A stretch of 64,000 bases of DNA from Camelus bactrianus. Taxonomy: Eukaryota > Chordata > Mammalia > Artiodactyla > Camelidae. Where the stretch lies: the NCBI RefSeq assembly GCF_048773025.1, contig NC_133561.1, positions 30,036,001-30,100,000 on the forward strand. The letters are read 5' to 3'. The translations under genes were made by a program, and so were the position numbers. Below the pieces are notes generated by a model. It was given only the letters and a program-made list of their open reading frames with translations. It was not told the DNA's origin and made no database searches. This document shows, piece after piece, positions 35,426 through 46,325 of the stretch. Within the stretch, counting starts at the first letter, position 1, and each line of letters opens with the position of its first letter.

Positions 35426-35969
35426 CATCATCCCGCCATGAGCTATGGGTTCCCTCTCTTTGCACCTGTGCAGCAGAAGGTGAGCCCTAGGTTTCTCATG
35501 GGTGCCTCACAAGGGCTGACCAAGGACTCAGAAGATATGATTTGGGAGAGAATTTTACACTTGGTTCCTGAGAAGATAGTTATTAAGCACCAGATCTGTG
35601 AAAACAAACAAATGCAAAAATACAACATCACCAAAAACGAAAGCACAACTCTGCACCAGGCCCTCTGTGGACAACACAAGAAACAGAACACATTCGTCAA
35701 GTCTGGAAGGAGAGAAAGGACAGGAGGACAAGTGAAATGGTCAAAGTGAAGCAAGTAGGCAAGAGATACAGAAGAGAGAGAGAAAGCTTCCCCCTCAGTC
35801 GTCCTTCCTCGCCTTCCCCTCCTGCTCCATCTCCTCCTCTTCTGCTTCTTCTACTACCGTTGATAAAACAATGTTTCTTTCCTGAAGGGACAGCTCATTA
35901 TAGCCAGTAAAGCATCTCTTCCAGCATCCACCACGCGTGCAAGGTGCTCAGGTCACATTCCCTGGGCTT

Positions 35970-36370
35970 TTGGGTTAAGACACCCTGTGCTTGGTATTGT
36001 TAAAAGAGAAACTGATGCATATTCAATTTTTTACCAGTTTATTTGAGCAAAACTCTGCTGAAATCAGCAGCACCAAACTGGAAGTGGCTAGAAGCTGTCC
36101 GAGGTTGGGAGCCTGGGAAAGACATCTATGGACAAGGTGCAGAAGCAGAGAAGGGCAGTTACCTGATTGGCTATGGCTTGAAGCCAGTTGGCTGTTTGCG
36201 ATTGGTTGTCCTTAGCATTTAGATTTCATAACCTTGAGGCATTTGCAGGCTTAGATTTTGGTTTGCTTACACAGGGGGTCATGACATTCCAGCCACTCAG
36301 TCTAAGGGTCTCCTTGTTTAATTAATTTAACGAATCCTGGTTCCACAATAACTGCATGACCCTCGATGTG
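35970..36370. other. Possible ancient LTR-like repeat, unresolved
   Basis: It contains gaaactgatgcatattcaat, cagtttatttgagcaaaact, cgattggttgtccttagcat and aattaatttaacg. It sits just downstream of the IL19 poly(A) site. It may be an old LTR fossil; not confirmed. Confidence 0.3.
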
Positions 36371-36379
36371 TTGTTTTTT

Positions 36380-36500
36380 GTTTTCTGTTTTGTTAATTGA
36401 GGTACCATCAGTTACAATGTGTCAATTTCCGGTGTACAGCACAGTGTTCCAGTCATGCATATACATGCGTATATTTGGTTTCACATTCTTTCCCTTTCAT
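36380..36500 (-). mobile_element. Short L1 3' end, antisense
   Basis: Ttgttaattgaggtaccatc, caatttccggtgtacagcac and catgcatatacatgcgtat match the artiodactyl L1 tail. Only about 120 bp remain. Confidence 0.75.
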
Positions 36501-36564
36501 TTCTGATGGTCTCCATTCATGATTCCTTGATTGGCCCTCCCCCCTTGAATCAGAAGACACTTCC

Positions 36565-36952
36565 ACTAATCGGTAATGAATAGAGTTTATTCACAAAGAT
36601 CACTACAGGACATCGCTTAGCTCACATCACAGACATGGGATAAATAACTTCACAATAAATTAGTGGGGAGCCAACCCTTTCCCTCCAGGGAGGCCAGCAG
36701 GACCTTTCAATAGATGTATTTTATCATAAATATGGCTAGTTGGCTACTTTCAGCTGGGATCACACAGCCTGGGCCCAGCCAGTGGGACTTTCAACTACAG
36801 GGTGAGCTGTACTCAAACCCAGATTTCCCCCTACAAAACCAGAGGAGAGAATTCCCAATCAAAAGACCCTCCTTTGCATGAAAACAGGCCCCCCCCTTCC
36901 CCTTCAGAGTTCGCTGTCTCCCATGGGAAACCTCACAGGGCCTGTTCAATAA
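36565..36952 (-). promoter_or_regulatory. IL19: IL19 3'UTR and poly(A) signal
   Basis: About 390 nt. AATAAA followed by CTCTAT lies at 36586-36591 (minus strand), resembling the human IL19 mRNA end as I recall it. About three ATTTA motifs are present, fewer than in IL20. The cleavage point is inferred. Confidence 0.7.
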
Positions 36953-37063
36953 TTAGGTTCCTTGTCTTTCGGCAGCGGAAGTTCCGTGATGATGCTTGTC
37001 AATCCAGGCCAGGAAGATGTCAAGCTCGCCCAGAGACTTAATGGCAGCCGATCGGACCTCGAG
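36953..37063 (-). CDS. IL19: IL19 coding exon 5 with stop
   Basis: Thirty-six codons and a TAA stop (36953-36955). The conserved part reads LEVRSAAIKSLGELDIFLAW then IDKH. The remainder, HHGTSAAERQGT, has no counterpart in human IL19, which ends NKNHEVMFSA. The reading frame was checked codon by codon from the splice acceptor. Confidence 0.93.
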   Translation of the reverse strand, partial: LEVRSAAIKSLGELDIFLAWIDKHHHGTSAAERQGT

Positions 37064-40000
37064 CTGAAACCAGGGAAATCGTCCTAAGAACCTGCCTTTC
37101 TAGACCATAGAATAGTTTCACACCACTTTTCCCATGTTCTGGGGGAAGTTTTCTTTTTATTCAACAATTATATTTGCAGGGCATAAGACCCTCCAGTTAT
37201 TTTCCTAGCAGATGACTTAAATTGCTTTCCACAAACCAGCAGTTGGATCATGTCAGAAATAAATAAAATGTAAAGTTCTTCATTCCTTGCCCTCTGTTTT
37301 ACTATTTCCTGTTATTTCACAAGAAAAAAAAAAACTTGCTTTAATGGCAGTTCTGCTTATTTTTCTGTTCACACCAGCTTGCTTTAGTACCTCTGCTCTC
37401 CCAGAAGGTTGCAGTCCCAGTGGTGCCCAGCAGTGGGGTAGGGAGATATGGTGTCTCCATTGGATGCATTAAAGCATCAGAGCCTCTAAGTCTGTGTCCT
37501 ACCTAATGTCACACAGCCAGCTGGTAGCAGAGCTGGACTGGGACTCAAGTCTCCTGACTTACTCCAGCTCTTCCTCAGAAGACTACAAGGAGACAGTAAG
37601 GTCTTAAATTGTGTCCTGTGGAGCCAGACACCTGGGAGAGAGTCTTACCTCCACCACCTAATTGCAGTGTGAACTTACCCAGGTTATTTAACCTGTTTGT
37701 GCCTCAGTTTCCTAACTTGTCAAATGCAGATAATGGCTCATAGCATTGTCATGAGGAGTAAGTGTGTCAATGCCTGCAGTCTGCTTAGAACAATATCTGG
37801 CTCGTAGTGACAATGACATAAGTTTTAGCTGTTGCTATATTGTCACATGGAGCCTCCCCACAAAAAATCAGAGCTCTCAACAGATTCCCCGCCTCCTTGC
37901 TATTCAAAGCATGGGCATCCTTTGGGAGTGCGGTTGAAACACAGAATCTCAGACCTCACTCCAGACCTGCAAGCCAGAATCTGCATTTTAACAACATTTC
38001 TACATGCTGCATGTAAGAAACCCTGCCTCTACCTCTCCCTCTCCACGAGACATGCATTCTCGATCTACATCTATGTGAGAAGCACTGTTCTTCATCACCA
38101 TAGAGGATGCTGACAGTTACTGGCCACAGTGACACCAAGCAAGTAGCATGTTTCACACATAACGGCTTACAATTCACTGGGGATCTTTGTTCCCTCACCT
38201 CAAGGGTATCACCCTTGCCCTCAAAATTTAAGATAGACCTGATAAGTGAGGGCATAAGAAAATGGTGGAGAAATGATAAGGAAGGGGAGGCCAGGAAATT
38301 AGCAAATGAACTAAGACCAACACACTCTTTGCAGACACAGAATTGGAAGACCTGCAATAAATACTGTTGAGTAAACGAATGAATTTGAGTGTGGAGAGGA
38401 GGCTGCAGGGTTGACACACTCTCCATCTGGCTCTTTCTTGTCTGTCTTCCCTACCCTCATCCCGGCCCTTACCTGATCGTAGTTGTCATGGATGATTCTG
38501 GTGGCATTGGTTGCTTCCTGCCCGCAGTGACAAAGCCTCTGCTTCTGCTGTGAGCAATTGGAAACAGTACCCATCAGAGGGCCTTACCACCCTGGCTCAC
38601 CCTTACCACCACCTCCCGCAAGCAGAGTGATGGGTCTCCTTCCTCCCCAGGTGAGAATCAGGTCAGTAAACCTGGGTTGGAGCAGGAGAAGGGTTTTCAG
38701 AGTCACCTTGCATTTACGGGGAGGGCATAGCTCAGTGGTAGAGTGTGTGCTTACCATGCATGGGGTCACAGGTTCAATCCCCAGTACCACCATTAAAAAA
38801 AAAAAAAAACTAATAATAGAGTCACCCTGCTCTTGACCAGGGCTGGAAAGGCCTGGAGGATACGTGCCAAATGTATCTTGTCACCCCTCTGCAAGTGCAG
38901 CCCCCACAGCGTAGGCACTCAATGAATATGTGTTGGGTTAGTTAATTAAATAATTGGTTAAATGAATCTTAACATAAGTGGGACAGAGGTTATGACCTCT
39001 TCTCACAATTTGGAATCCAAGGCACAGAGAGGTGAAGTAACTTGCCACAAAGCCACACAGAAAATTGTTGGCAGAGATGGGGCCAGACCCAGGTTTTTTC
39101 CTGGTCTAAGTTTTTGTGGGTTTGGTTGGGGGTTGGTTTTATTTCTGAGGTTTGTTTTCAATAGGTGACAATGAATTTAGAAGTGACCCTTAGGATAGGC
39201 TATACCAGGGAAACACCCAGAGGTCAACTGGTATGGAAACCCCAAAGGGCCAGAAACCAAGAAACTACGGGTATGCTTGTGCTAAGCCTGGACTCCTTGG
39301 CATGCCTCTCTCACAGGCCAGCCCCGGGATCGCTTAACGGATACTTTGCTGTGAGTCGGTCACCCCAGGCAGATTGCCCACGAGGAAACTGGGTCTGATA
39401 GGTGTCCGCAGGGAGGAAGCCCTGGGCAAGGAAGGACCACTGGAAGAGATTCTCAACAGTTGTCCTGATGGACAACAGGGCAGGGTATTTCCCTTGAGTC
39501 CAGGAACCACTTCAGAAGGCCGACCGGGGCCAGCACATCCCAGGCTCTCCCTGGGGCAGATGGGAAACACAGGCTTGGAATCCCATTGTGGTGACGCACA
39601 CATTGCTGTAGAGTCTTCTGCATGGAGAGGAAGGAGTTGGCAATGCTGCTGAGTTTTCTCAGGATTTGAGGGTTCGGCTCCAGGTGGTCCTTGAACACCC
39701 TGTCCATGTAAAACGCCAGGAGGTTCTTGGTCACACAGCACACATCTGAGGGCTACAGACACAAATCAGAGGAAGCCCCAGAGGCCCTCTCCTCATTACT
39801 TTAGAGACCAAAGCAGCCTGTTTAGATAAGGGCAAGAAGGAGTGGGCTAACTAAAAGTCACTGTTTAAAATTCAGATTGGTCCCAGAGTATCCCTCCTCC
39901 CCTGCCAACACCAGAGCTACTGATAACAAAGGCACTGAGGGAAGAGCGCAGTTCTCACCCTCTTTTTATGTGGCCAGGAGATGAACTGACAAGGGGTGGA

Positions 40001-42324
40001 GCCCAGCCATAGACCAGAATTCTCTCTACAGCATCTCCAACATGTCAGCACTAACTTCTGCTTAAACGCTTCCAGGAATCAGACACCTCCCTTTTGAAAG
40101 GACCAATGTCTGAGCGGCCTTCTTGAAAAGTCTTCCCTATGCCGTGCTGCAGTCGGCCTCTCTGTAACAACTCCGAACCATCAACATGTATTTAGTCAAT
40201 GGCTGCTGTGCAGCAGGTGTGGGCTGGGCACATATTTCTTCCAGTGTAATGACCCTGTGTTTATCCTGACCACCCTGCGGAGCTCTCCTCCAGTTGGTCC
40301 CTTTTAAACTTCAGGGATCATCTGCATGGAGCTGAGATGTGTAAGAACGGAGACTGACAACTGCAGAAATGTGTTCATCTATGCAGGTCCTCTGAGGGCA
40401 GAATGCAGACTTCTCTAGGGGAAAACGCCTAGCTTGGTAGGGCACAGCTCAGAGCAGCTGGCCAGGATGAGTTTCCTTCCAGCAGTTTGCACCTTGCCTT
40501 GAAAGCCAGTGCAGGAAAATTATAGCTCAGTCTGAGAAGGGAGGGGTGGGTCTACAGCCAACAGTGCATTCATCTGCATTAGCACTCAAGCAGCAAAGGC
40601 TCCCTGCCCCCACCCCGCCCAGGCGTCTGTTCCTAGATGGAAACTTTTCCTGCAACACAAAAAAACCCTCCTCTTCCTCTGCTCCTGCCAATGTCCTTAC
40701 CCAAAGGGGCAAAAAGTTGCAACTTTCGTTTTATCAGGGAAAGCGGGGAGAGAAGAAATATGGTAAAGACTTGCATCCTCATTAACTCCTTTCCTCTTGC
40801 CACGTCAGCTATTTCTAGACCCTGAGAGGACAAAAAATCTGAAGACAGAGGCATGAGACTTGGGGCTGTCTTCCTGGCTCAACCATGAACCACTCTTTCT
40901 CCTAAGGTGTCAGTTTGGTCATTTGAAAATGATGGTTTGGGAACAGATGGCCTTGGGAGCCCCTTCCAGCTGTGAGATCCTGTGAGTCTCTTACATCATT
41001 GGCTGAAATAGTATTTAGGAAGTGGCCACATTCATTTACCATAAAGAAATCAGACCAAAGACATGGAAAACAAACTTATGGTTACCAGAGTGAAGTGGGG
41101 GTGGGATAAGTCGGGAGTTTGAGATTTGCAGATACCAACAACTATATGTAAAATAGGTAAAGAACCAGTGTCTACTGTCCAGCACAGGGAACTATATTCA
41201 ATATCTTGTAGTAACCTATAATGGAAAAGAATATGAAAATGAATATATGTATGTATATGTACGACTGAACTATTGGGCATGTACAAAAATTGACTCAACA
41301 TTCTAAACTGACTATACTTCAATTTAAAAAAAAATTTTAATAAAATAAAGTAAAGGGCTTTGTGGTCATACAGTCTTTGGCTATAAAAAAATAAAGATAA
41401 AAATTTAAAAAAAAAACCCTGCAGAGACTCCCTACTGCCTCTCTTGTAAGGTTGAGGCTCGGCCTGGCTTTCAAGGCTCTTGGTCAAATGACTCCAACGT
41501 GTTTGTCCTCCTCATCCTCTTCCACTCGCCTTCACGTCCCTCACACAGAGCCTGGTTGCCTCTCCATCCTCAGACACGCATCCATCCATCTTACACACCC
41601 ATTCTCCCCAAGCCCCTTCCTCTCTTTCAGGCACTAACCGACAGCCTCCTCAGCTTTTAAGTCACTGCTCATTTTCCCCATGAAACCTTCCAGAATCAGC
41701 CTAAGGCACAGACACCCTGTCCCATTTGAGCGTGTGGCGCCGCAGCCCCTCCCTGGGTAAGTGGTGCTCCTTTAATCCCTCCCTCCCAGGGGTTCAAAGT
41801 CCCTGAGACACAAGTGTCCCCTCCCGCATCCACTGACAAGCGAGAAGGCGGAGCACACAGAGGGCACTGGAGGTTAGGAAAGAGAAGAGCACGGGGTGAG
41901 GACTTCTCCCTCAGCTCAGGGCCACTTCACCGTAAAAATGACAGTGGAGGAAAGAGCAGATGCAGGCCAATACCTTAATGCTGTGCAGGGTCTCCGATGG
42001 GGACAGGATGGTGACATTCTGAAAGGTGTCCTTAGCTTGCTATGGAGGAAAACGTAAGAACAGACACAAGCTGTGAGTTCTCCATCTTCTCCGGAGACCC
42101 AAAGGTAATGAGAAGGAACTGGCTCTTCAAGTTAAGATGTAAAGTGATACACGCCCCCTTCACCCCAAACCCATACTCACGATGGCTTTTTTGATTCCTC
42201 GGAAACTCTCTTCTATAGTGTGCACATCTGTGGAAATCAGACATCTCCTGAGATCCCGGGTGTGCACTGAGCAGAGGAAAAGCATCGCACCCAGGAGACA
42301 GAGGTGAACACACTGTGCCTTCAT
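36953..42324 (-). CDS. IL19: Interleukin-19, five coding exons
   Basis: Secreted IL-10-family cytokine. The family is known to signal through IL-20R1/IL-20R2 to STAT3. Coding exons on the minus strand are 42324-42181, 42039-41974, 39752-39600, 38547-38473 and 37063-36953. They give 48+22+51+25+36 codons, 182 aa against 177 in human. All introns are phase 0. Residues 1-24 are a hydrophobic signal peptide, and the mature part begins LRRCLISTD. The family cysteines are at 28, 75, 76, 121, 127 and 129. Two N-glycosylation sites, N56 (NVT) and N135 (NAT), match the human positions. The tail after His171 is unlike human and five residues longer. The gene lies upstream of IL20 in the same orientation, with about 16.5 kb between the IL19 stop and the IL20 start. 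Intron 1 is only about 140 bp. A splice acceptor sits 3 nt before the ATG, so at least one non-coding 5' exon lies further upstream. Confidence 0.97.
37064..38472 (-). other. IL19: IL19 intron 4
   Basis: The intron holds an antisense MIR (37480-37570), a plus MIR (37615-37830, core ccaggttatttaacctgttt) and a hAT MITE at 37884-38092. No extra exon is seen. Confidence 0.75.
37884..38092 (+). mobile_element. hAT-Charlie MITE (MER5/MER20 type) in IL19 intron 4
   Basis: Attcaaagcatgggcatcct, aacacagaatctcagacctc, agaatctgcattttaacaac and a terminal gtgagaagcactgttc match the same family as 2017-2188. Confidence 0.6.
38473..38547 (-). CDS. IL19: IL19 coding exon 4
   Basis: Twenty-five codons (residues 122-146), QKQRLCHCGQEATNAT then RIIHDNYDQ. 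It holds Cys127, Cys129 and the N135 sequon NAT. The acceptor is tcacag and the donor GTAAGG. Confidence 0.96.
38712..38817 (+). mobile_element. Camelid tRNA-Ala-derived SINE in IL19 intron 3
   Basis: Full tRNA-like head (gggcatagctcagtggtaga, ggttcaatccccagtacc) and an A tail. It is flanked by agagtcaccttgc (38699-38711) and agagtcaccctgc (38818-38830), one mismatch. It lies antisense to IL19. Confidence 0.95.
38980..39100 (-). repeat. MIR remnant in IL19 intron 3
   Basis: Gaatccaaggcacagagagg, then tgaagtaacttgccacaaag, reversed MIR core. Confidence 0.55.
39600..39752 (-). CDS. IL19: IL19 coding exon 3
   Basis: Fifty-one codons (residues 71-121): Cys75-Cys76, NLLAFYMDRVFKDHLEPNPQ, LRKLSSIANSF, and terminal Cys121. 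The acceptor is tctgtag. The donor is GTGCGT, a less common but valid GT donor. Exon length equals IL20 exon 3. Confidence 0.97.
41045..41355 (+). mobile_element. L1 3' end in IL19 intron 2
   Basis: Acatggaaaacaaacttatg, ccagcacagggaactatatt, gtagtaacctataatggaaa, and an A-rich end. It lies antisense to IL19. Confidence 0.88.
41425..41720 (+). repeat. L2 LINE fragment
   Basis: Ggcctggctttcaaggctct, ggcactaaccgacagcctcc and ccatgaaaccttccagaatc follow the L2 3' region. Confidence 0.6.
41974..42039 (-). CDS. IL19: IL19 coding exon 2
   Basis: Twenty-two codons (residues 49-70), QAKDTFQNVTIL then SPSETLHSIK. It contains the N56 glycosylation sequon NVT. The acceptor is ccatag and the donor GTATTG, a weaker donor than average. 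Confidence 0.95.
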
Positions 42325-42327
42325 GTC
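42181..42327 (-). CDS. IL19: IL19 first coding exon (3 nt of 5'UTR plus 48 codons)
   Basis: The exon begins GAC-ATG directly after a tcctgtag acceptor at 42328-42329, so translation starts in the second or a later exon. It encodes the signal peptide, then DLRRCLISTDVHTIEESF, and ends KKAI. The donor is GTGAGT. Human IL19 reads LRRCLISTDMHHIEESF here. Confidence 0.96.
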
Positions 42328-42329
42328 CT

Positions 42330-43860
42330 ACAGGAAGGGATGAAGTCAGCTTCGCAGCAGAGTGGAGAGCAATGGAAGAGACCCCTGACTGAGTTCTCCT
42401 TTTGACCTCCCGAGGCACATCGGGTGACAACCCAGAAAGGATTCATTACCCTAGCCTTGCAGACTTCAGGGGCATGTGTCTCCTCATCTGGTTTCCTTGA
42501 ATCAATTGAGTGAGCTTTCCCCTCTCCCCACTCCCCACCTCCGCCCCCAGAAAGCCTGATCCAGTGGCTCTCCCAACTCCCAGGGAGTACATTTGTATAT
42601 AAATCACTCCCATGACTCAACACGGCTCACTTTTCAACAGGGGTGAGAGGCATTGCTTCTAATAAATTAAATAGGAAAAACAGGGTTGGTAATACACGCC
42701 TTAGGAGTTAGGCAACAGATCCGAAAAATCATAAAAGCACATTTGGTTTTTTTATGTTTGTCCCCAAAATAGGTGACACCCTTTTATTATAAACCCTCAC
42801 TGTGCATCTGCTGAAAATCTTTCCTTTGAAGCCCACTGTGAAGATGTCACCTTCTAGAGAAGATGAGAAAAGGAGGAAGGAAGGTGCAAGGCATCTAATA
42901 ACTAACCACAAAAAAGAGAGAGACCAGCAAAGGGCAAGATGGCAGTTCCCCTCCATCATCCACTGAGTCAGGGGGTAGTGGGGAGATGTTGGCAGCTCGC
43001 TAGCCCCCAGCCGGGGCCACAGCTGAGAGGCCTGCTGCCTCTTCTAGTTCCTGCATCCCTCTCTGCCTCTTTTCATTGACCCACCTTCAGTGGTGTCGGA
43101 TAATACACCTTGAGAAACACGCCCAAAGCATAATTGTGCAGCCTGTTGAATTCTTTCTCTGACTTTCCCCAGCACTCGCACACGTTTCACAAACAGGGCT
43201 GAGCATTAAAGATAAGTCACAGGGCGACACACATAAATAGACCAGCTTCTGCCCAGCATCCTGCACGGTGCCCACCGAGCACTCACTTCCCGCCATGTGT
43301 GCGCGGGGTAAGTGTAGTGTGTGCGTCAGTGGAGGAGAGGGCGGCACCACGCACAGGAAGCCAACTGAAGAAGCTGCCTGTGTGACAGCGTGAGCCACAC
43401 CTGTCCCCACTCCTCCCAACCCCAGATCCTCCTCCGGAGTCCCAGGCTTTTCTCCAGAAAGCCGAGAAACAGCAAATCCTGTTTAGAAAGCCGTTTTTCC
43501 TTACCTCTCCTTAACTCAGCACCATTCCCAGTGAGGGGCAGGTGTATACTGAGACCTCACTGGAGAGCAGGCATTATACTAAAGAGTTTGATTTCTCTTC
43601 TACCAACCTCTCTCTTTCTAGGAAAACAAGACCCCATTAGCAGGGAAAACTGTAGAATCCCCCAGAGCTGTCTCCTCAAAAGGCACCTGGGTACTTCTAG
43701 AAAGCCAAGTGACAAGAAGGGAGTACAGGTTTTCTTCTGACAAGCAACTCTCAGAAGAGTGGGGCGTTGCCCGCTCATCCCCCACCGGGAGCCTCAGACA
43801 CGGTGTGGAGGAGAAAGGCATCTCCTTCCACTTGGCGAGGCGACGCCAGACCTCACGGCT
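42330..43860. other. IL19 immediate upstream region
   Basis: No coding exon is seen. The non-coding first exon and promoter of IL19 may lie here or further up; a TATA-like CTATTTATG on the minus strand near 43232 is a weak candidate only. A few A/T- and CT-rich patches but no repeat that I can name. Confidence 0.4.
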
Positions 43861-43869
43861 GATTCAGAT

Positions 43870-44110
43870 CACAGTAGTAGCTAACATTTATCCTAGTGCC
43901 TTGGGCCCCGTGCCAAGCATTTTCCACAATTATATTTAATGCTCACAGCCACCCTGTGATGTAGGTTCTGTTTCCATCCTTGCTTTACTAAAGAGGGAAC
44001 TGACACTTAAGGAGGTGAGGTAACCGGCCCAAGGTACTCAGCCACCAAGCGGCGGAGCCGGGACGTGAAGGCAGGCATTGGGCTCTGGAATCCACCCTCC
44101 TAACCACTGC
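43870..44110 (-). repeat. MIR remnant, antisense
   Basis: Gtagctaacatttatcctag, ctcacagccaccctgtgatg, gaactgacacttaaggaggt and ccaccaagcggcggagccgg give a near-complete reversed MIR. Confidence 0.75.
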
Positions 44111-45034
44111 ACCACCCCAGCTACAGCGCTGTCCTTCTGGGATCTCATCCGGAGAAGGCAGCAGACCCCCTTACCCCGGACAAACAGGAACACATTTCTG
44201 ATCGGGTCCCACTGAATCAGATATTGTTAAAGATACTGATTACCGCAAAGGATTAAAAATACATAAATTATAAAGTGTTCAGTGCAGTTCCTAGAACAAA
44301 AAGGTTATAATAAATGCTAGATTCCTTCCCCTTTCCTTTCTTTCTTCCTTCCCTCTCTCCCACTCGCTCTCTCTTCTTATTGAAAATAAGGTACTAAGAA
44401 GTTCATCCTCTGCATGGATTCTACAAAATACCCAGCTCCTGGGACTACACCGGCCGTGTCCAGCGACAACAGGTCACCTCTCTGCAGCTCTGAAGGATGA
44501 GGGCTGGGAAGGTGAGGAACAAAAGCCTCTGCGGAAGGACAGCCCGAGCCTCACCTCTCACAGGTGCTGCCCAGCTGCTCTGGTGTCTTCTCGCTCCTTG
44601 CTGCTTGCCACTTGTAGAGAGCTGGTCACTTTTATGCAGATGAATACGAGGAAGTGCTGTCAAGGTTTACTGGGTGGGTCCATTCTGGGGGAAGATTGTT
44701 TTTCCCCTCGTTCTCTTAGTATCTCATTTCCTGAGCTTTCCTTTTCTTCTGAGATGCAGCTGATTAATCATTATTAAGAAATGCCTCTTTTTTCTCCGTC
44801 TTGACATGCAGACTCTAGGAAAACTGAACTTCCCATCTTTATGCAAATAAGAATTTCTTGCAATTCTGTGTCCATACGGAAAAAATCCAAGCTAGGCCAC
44901 TTTCCTGAGAGCTGCAGCTCACCACCAACTATACCCTGCAGGCAAACTCCAGTAAGCACCCTCCCAACAACCACGCCCTTCTGCAGCCAGTCCCCAGCCT
45001 CAGCAGGTGTCCTGGCTCCAGCTCGCTCCATTTG

Positions 45035-45290
45035 AGTTATTCACCACCTACCATGTGCCAGGCACTCGCTAAATGCTTTCCACATGTTATTGCGTTTAAC
45101 TTCGTGGGGAACATTCTTTTCCTTTTGCAGAAACACAAGGTTTCTTTGGGCATCGTCTCTTTCCTCGTCATCTTGTCCCTTGGACAGCCCTTTTATTCTT
45201 AATGAAGACAGAGAAAGACTAAGAGACTGAGAGGCAACCGGGTTAGCAGCCAGAGGCAGAGGCAGGAGCAGAGCCTGGAATCCTTGCTCT
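45035..45290 (-). repeat. MIR remnant, antisense
   Basis: Ccatgtgccaggcactcgct, tgttattgcgtttaacttcg, then gagaggcaaccgggttagca. Confidence 0.55.
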
Positions 45291-45659
45291 TGGGCTAGAA
45301 GACTCTCCATCTAAATCACTTTTTCACACAAACTCTATACCACCAAGTTCTTCAAGAATCAGGGTTTGGGGTGATCATAATGGAAAGATGGTATATAAAA
45401 AAGTTTCCTCCCCAAACACAACCTCTCAAAATAAATAGAGCTTGAAGCAACTCAGGGATTGGGGTGCAATTATGACAGAAACTGCCCCACAACCAGACTT
45501 GGGGGACCGAGGGGTGGGAAGGGCACTGGCAGAGAAGGAAGGCGGACAGGGAGGATGGAGGACTTTTTATGGGCGTAGATGCAAGAGAAGGGAGGCTTGG
45601 GGGCTGCAAGCCTTGTTGTCCAGCATCTTGGACAAAATGAAATTATACACATTGAGGAA

Positions 45660-45845
45660 AGCAGTAGATTGTAGTGGTCACAGGGTGGCTCTGGATTTAA
45701 ACCCTGGCTCTCTCTCTTCTGTGAGACCCTGGTCAAGCTACTCAACACCTTTCTGAAGCTCCATAAAATAGGTAAATTAAACTGTGAGCATTTGAATGAC
45801 CTAATAAACTTAACCCACGGTCAGTACTCCATAAATATTATTTAT
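45660..45845 (+). repeat. MIR remnant
   Basis: Ggtggctctggatttaaacc, then tgagaccctggtcaagctac and a tail gtactccataaatattattt. Confidence 0.65.
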
Positions 45846-46198
45846 TCTGGTGCTGTGTGCCAGGCACCTGGAAAAGGAGACCACGCCTTTTTAAGACTTA
45901 ATAGGTGTCTCTTTGCTCCTTCTGGGGAGGGGGGAAAGAGCTACTGTTGAGTCTCGAGAACTCCCCCACCCCAACCCCTGCTTCCCTAGGGAGGGAGGTG
46001 GGCAGGGGAGGTGGGCACTGCCTGAGCCCCCTGGCTCCTAGCTCACAGATGGTGGCCTCACAGGTGAGCGGGTTGCAAAACTGTCCATGCTGACTCTCAG
46101 CCCGCATTCATCCCCTTGTGTTCAGAGTGTATTCTGACCCCGTTTTCATTTCAGGACAGAGATGCCACAACAGGAAGCCCACAGAGAAAGAAAAAACA

Positions 46199-46325
46199 GG
46201 GGGCGGGTATGTAGCTCAGTGGTAGTGTGTGTGCTTTAGCATGCACGAGGTCCTGGGTTCAATCCCCTGTACCTCCATCAAATAAATAAATAAATACCTA
46301 ATTACGCAACCCCCACCGAAAAAAA
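46199..46325 (+). mobile_element. Camelid tRNA-Ala-derived SINE
   Basis: Gggcgggtatgtagctcagt, gcatgcacgaggtcctgggt, tcaatcccctgtacctcc, and a tail of aaataaataaataaat. Full length. Confidence 0.95.

Larger units (their letters stand above)
32082..35969. other. Spacer near the IL19 3' end
   Basis: Three MIRs and an ATTC repeat are listed separately. An eroded old repeat lies at about 32390-32690. No further gene or element is recognised. Confidence 0.45.
39753..41973 (-). other. IL19: IL19 intron 2
   Basis: About 2.2 kb. It contains a weak reversed MIR near 40190-40280, an L1 3' end at 41045-41355 and an L2 fragment at 41425-41720. The remaining sequence shows no recognisable element or exon. 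Confidence 0.75.

Noticed and set aside
38558-38836. 92-codon frame ending in a poly-lysine run
   Set aside because: It runs through the camelid SINE and its A tail inside IL19 intron 3.
42032-42430. 132-codon minus frame overlapping IL19 exon 1
   Set aside because: It is a different frame from the IL19 coding frame, which is fixed by homology and splice sites.
46199-46290. Possible functional tRNA-Ala gene
   Set aside because: The tRNA-like head is part of the camelid SINE: several copies share the same A-rich tails and some have target duplications.
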